From contig NZ_QLNV01000005.1 in NCBI RefSeq assembly GCF_003285545.1, positions 248,001 through 312,000 of the forward strand: DNA of 64,000 bases. The letters run 5' to 3'. The position numbers and the translations under genes were made by a program. The first letter of the stretch is position 1. Each line of letters begins with the position of its first letter. The DNA comes from Sinomicrobium soli (GTDB lineage Bacteria > Bacteroidota > Bacteroidia > Flavobacteriales > Flavobacteriaceae). Below the pieces are notes generated by a model. The model was not told the origin of the DNA and did no database searches. It saw nothing but the letters and a program-made list of their open reading frames with translations. This document shows, piece by piece, positions 61,753 through 64,000 of the stretch.

Positions 61753-63291
61753 TCAGGTATTGCTTTTGTATTCCTTGGGTGTGATCCCGTATTTGTTCTT
61801 AAAGGAGGTGGAAAAATAATTGGGAGATGAAAAACCACAGGCATAGGCTATTTCGGCAATATTAAGCGAGGTGTCCCGGAGCATTTCCCTGGATTTTTCG
61901 AGCCTGATGCCGCTGATATACTCATTGACACTCGCACCGGACATGGCTTTTATCTTGCGGTAAAGCTGAACGCGGGACAGATTGAGCTTTTGGGCCAGTT
62001 CTTCTACGGTAAACCCGGGGTTATCTATGTGTTGTGTAATGATGGTGTCGAGCCTGGTACGGAATTCCTCTCCGGTGATCTTCCTGATCTTGTCCTGCTG
62101 CAGGGTGATTTTCTGACTCTGGAGTTCCAGCAGCTTTTTCTTTTTGCTTATGATATAGGTCGAGTAAATCCCGTAAATGGCCAGGGCCAGGATGAGCACC
62201 AGAAAGAAGGTGAGTATTTTGATGAGGTTGGCCTGGGTAGCATATTTTTCTTCCTGTTCGGAAAGTTTTTGCAGCTGGTGTTCTATACTGGCCTGCTGGC
62301 GGTCTATCTTGTCCAGCTGATTTTTCATGATATCGGCGTTGACCGCATCGATCACGGTAGTGTTCAGCAGGTGGTTTTTGGGAACAGGGTCTTTTTTCAG
62401 GATCCGGAGGGCGAGTTTTATGGCTTCATTCCCGCCGGTAGGATAGAAAATGGTGGCCTGTAATACCCCTTCCTGTACCAGTTGTATGCCCCCGTTTTCG
62501 GTATTGAGCCCGTCCACTCCTATAAATTTTATACTGTTCTCTATACCGTTTTCCCTGGCCACCTCCCAGGCACTCAGGGCCATGCGATCGTTGTGACAGA
62601 AGATGTAATCGATCTTTTTTTCCTGCTTCAGTACATCTCTCAGCGGTGCTTTTACCGATCCGCTTTCCCAGTCCCCGTCTATGGCAGCCACAATCTCAAG
62701 TTTTTCAAAGCGGTTGACGATCTGGCTAAACCCCAGGCTTCTCTCGTAGGCCGGGGAAGACCCTTTAAGCCCTTTGATTTCCACGATCCTGATCTTCCCT
62801 TCGTGATGGGGGACAACCGATGCAATGTACCGCCCTGCATTTCTGCCCACTTCAATATTATCTGCCCCGATATAGGCCGTATAGCTTTCGTTCCCGATTT
62901 TCCGGTCGATGACAATAACCGGGATACCGGCCTTTACGGACTTTTCCACAACCGCAGTAAGGGGGCGCGACTGTATGGGCGATACGATAATGATGTCTGT
63001 CCCGTTCCGGATGAGAGATTCGATATCCGAAATCTGTTTTTCCACATCGTCACGGGCATCCAGTACGGTAAGGGCTACATCGTCGTGTAAAGACGCTTCC
63101 AGCTGCATCGACTTGTTCATTTGCTTTCGCCAGTCGTCTGTAGTCATGGCCTGGGAAAAACCGATTTTTACAGGGCCCTTGTCCCCGGTGCCGCTGCAGG
63201 ACAAGAAAAATGCCGTCAGCCAGAAACCGATGAAAATAAAAAAAAGACGGTTGATATCGTGTTTGCAATGAATCAGCATTAGTTTAAACAA
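61753..63291 (-). CDS. Membrane one-component regulator: periplasmic sugar-binding domain plus AraC domain
   Basis: 512 residues. After an N-terminal signal/anchor (FFLSC, Cys32), residues about 40-320 form a ribose-type periplasmic binding protein (KIGFSQAMTTDDWRKQMNKSM, IIVSPIQSRPLTAVV, IPVIVIDRKIG, IDYIFCHNDRMALSAWEVA, FIGVDGLN). A coiled coil (330-355) and a membrane helix (about 360-381) lead to a cytoplasmic AraC domain (408-512) with FTVEELAQKLNLSRVQLYRKIK and IAEIAYACGFSSPNYFSTSFKNKYG. Hybrid two-component sensors for fructose have kinase and receiver domains between such parts; here both are absent. It probably senses fructose and activates the downstream genes. Confidence 0.88.
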   Translation of the reverse strand: MFKLMLIHCKHDINRLFFIFIGFWLTAFFLSCSGTGDKGPVKIGFSQAMTTDDWRKQMNKSMQLEASLHDDVALTVLDARDDVEKQISDIESLIRNGTDIIIVSPIQSRPLTAVVEKSVKAGIPVIVIDRKIGNESYTAYIGADNIEVGRNAGRYIASVVPHHEGKIRIVEIKGLKGSSPAYERSLGFSQIVNRFEKLEIVAAIDGDWESGSVKAPLRDVLKQEKKIDYIFCHNDRMALSAWEVARENGIENSIKFIGVDGLNTENGGIQLVQEGVLQATIFYPTGGNEAIKLALRILKKDPVPKNHLLNTTVIDAVNADIMKNQLDKIDRQQASIEHQLQKLSEQEEKYATQANLIKILTFFLVLILALAIYGIYSTYIISKKKKLLELQSQKITLQQDKIRKITGEEFRTRLDTIITQHIDNPGFTVEELAQKLNLSRVQLYRKIKAMSGASVNEYISGIRLEKSREMLRDTSLNIAEIAYACGFSSPNYFSTSFKNKYGITPKEYKSNT

Positions 63292-63379
63292 GCTCTTACT
63301 TTAAAAATTGTCCCGGACCGACAGGGTGAAATATTTTGCCCAATTTATAAAATTACCACCACTTTGGGCCGTATTTATT

Positions 63380-63387
63380 TACTTTTG
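63380..63387 (+). promoter_or_regulatory. Candidate -7 element upstream of GH43
   Basis: TACTTTTG fits TAnnTTTG but a TTG is only 13 bp upstream, and the GH43 start is 178 bp away. The 273 bp gap to the regulator gene otherwise shows no clear coding region. Confidence 0.3.
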
Positions 63388-63564
63388 CGCCGAATACCCC
63401 GGATGTAAAAGCTTTTCGGGGATTCATGCCTTTCCCAGCCTGTTACGGGAAGTACACCGATCACTTGCCGGTAGTAGGGTATTCAGAGCGATAAATATTT
63501 AAGTGTTTTAAATACAATTATAAAAAATAAATCCTATATTTACCTGTATCATAATCGGAAAAAA

Positions 63565-64000
63565 ATGAAAAGAGTCTCTGGTTTTTTCAGCATGTTGCCG
63601 AACCCTTGTGGCGGAATGCAGGTAATACGGGTGAATTATGCGAATATCGTATGTGCCGTTATACTGCTTGTCGGCGGGATTACGGGGAATGCCCAGCCCG
63701 CGGATAAAAACGGGTATAAGAGCCCGCTGGTCCTGCAAAGGGCAGATCCGTTTGTGACCAAAGCCGGCGGGATGTATTACTTTATCGCCACCGTACCGGA
63801 GTACGACCGTATCGAGATTCGCAAATCTGAAACCATTAACGGTATAGCAGCGGCGGAACCGGTGGTGATATGGCGCAAGCACGATAAGGGCCCGATGGGA
63901 AACCATATCTGGGCGCCCGAACTTCACCGTATTGACGGAAAGTGGTATGTGTATTTCGCAGCGGGATCGGCTGAGGAAAAATGGAAAATACGCATGTATG
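63565..64000 (+). CDS. GH43-family glycoside hydrolase, N-terminal part (cut by window edge)
   Basis: 145 codons from the ATG at 63565 to the window edge. A signal peptide (CAVILLVGGITGNAQ) precedes the start of a five-bladed GH43 propeller: LQRADPFVTKAGGMYYFIATVPEYDRIEIRKSE, whose Asp in ADPF is the expected catalytic base, and IWAPELHRIDGKWYVYFAAG. GH43 enzymes act on arabinans, xylans or related galactosides; specificity cannot be given. It is divergent from the one-component regulator gene, so it may start another glycan locus. A second ATG at 63616 could also be used. Confidence 0.88.
   Translation, partial: MKRVSGFFSMLPNPCGGMQVIRVNYANIVCAVILLVGGITGNAQPADKNGYKSPLVLQRADPFVTKAGGMYYFIATVPEYDRIEIRKSETINGIAAAEPVVIWRKHDKGPMGNHIWAPELHRIDGKWYVYFAAGSAEEKWKIRMY

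Noticed and set aside
63308-63502. Small plus-strand reading frame of 64 codons before the GH43 gene
   Set aside because: No family-like pattern, no good start region, and it lies in a regulatory gap; treated as chance.
3817-64000. CRISPR arrays, complete insertion sequences or phage genes
   Set aside because: I found no regularly spaced direct repeats of CRISPR type, no transposase, and no phage structural gene; only the recombinase-like fragment at 31798-32058 hints at mobility.

Overview
The window looks like a chromosomal segment of a Flavobacteriaceae-type Bacteroidota. The support is SusC/SusD pairs, promoters with the Bacteroidetes -7 element TAnnTTTG, a three-gene SdhCAB operon, lipoproteins with short Cys lipoboxes, and LytS/LytTR signalling. 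No call here comes from a database search; product names rest on motifs and family knowledge read from the sequence.

Layout. 1-3625 (minus): an apparent DUF3108 - tryptophan 2,3-dioxygenase family - M23 peptidase - pgi (cut by the window edge) operon. 3626-4279: a divergent intergenic region holding a candidate small structured RNA on the minus strand. 4280-10180: biotin genes bioF-bioD, bioA and a linked ketoacyl synthase, interrupted by a GT-C membrane glycosyltransferase. 10250-13714 (minus): sdhCAB. 13863-29942 (minus): a 16 kb sialic acid utilisation locus with susC-susD, two sulfatases, two sialidases, two DapA/NanA-family lyases, a mutarotase-Na+ symporter fusion and a FadR-type GntR regulator. 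The same 15 bp palindrome overlaps the -7 element of both the susC and the gntR promoters, which suggests one GntR-controlled regulon.

30252-32690: pepP, tRNA-Ala(GGC), and beside the tRNA an AT-rich scar with a serine-recombinase-like fragment abutting an AraC-family gene that has lost its DNA-binding domain. 32808-37558 (minus): six small envelope proteins, several without recognisable function, including a lipoprotein with seven YWKNG-type repeats. 37797-42158 (plus): two LytS-type histidine kinases and a LytTR response regulator. 42186-45575 (minus): an outer-membrane beta-barrel receptor and an AraC regulator. 45793-50705 (plus): a HutC-type GntR regulator, a GH92 glycosidase and a decayed glycoside hydrolase with an internal deletion.

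50808-63291 (minus): a fructan utilisation locus with fructokinase, GH32, SusD, SusC, second GH32, MFS sugar porter, and a membrane-bound one-component regulator (periplasmic sugar-binding domain joined directly to an AraC domain). Two 16 bp direct repeats spaced 21 bp apart lie upstream of the MFS gene and are candidate sites for that regulator. At the right edge a GH43 gene begins on the plus strand and runs off the window.
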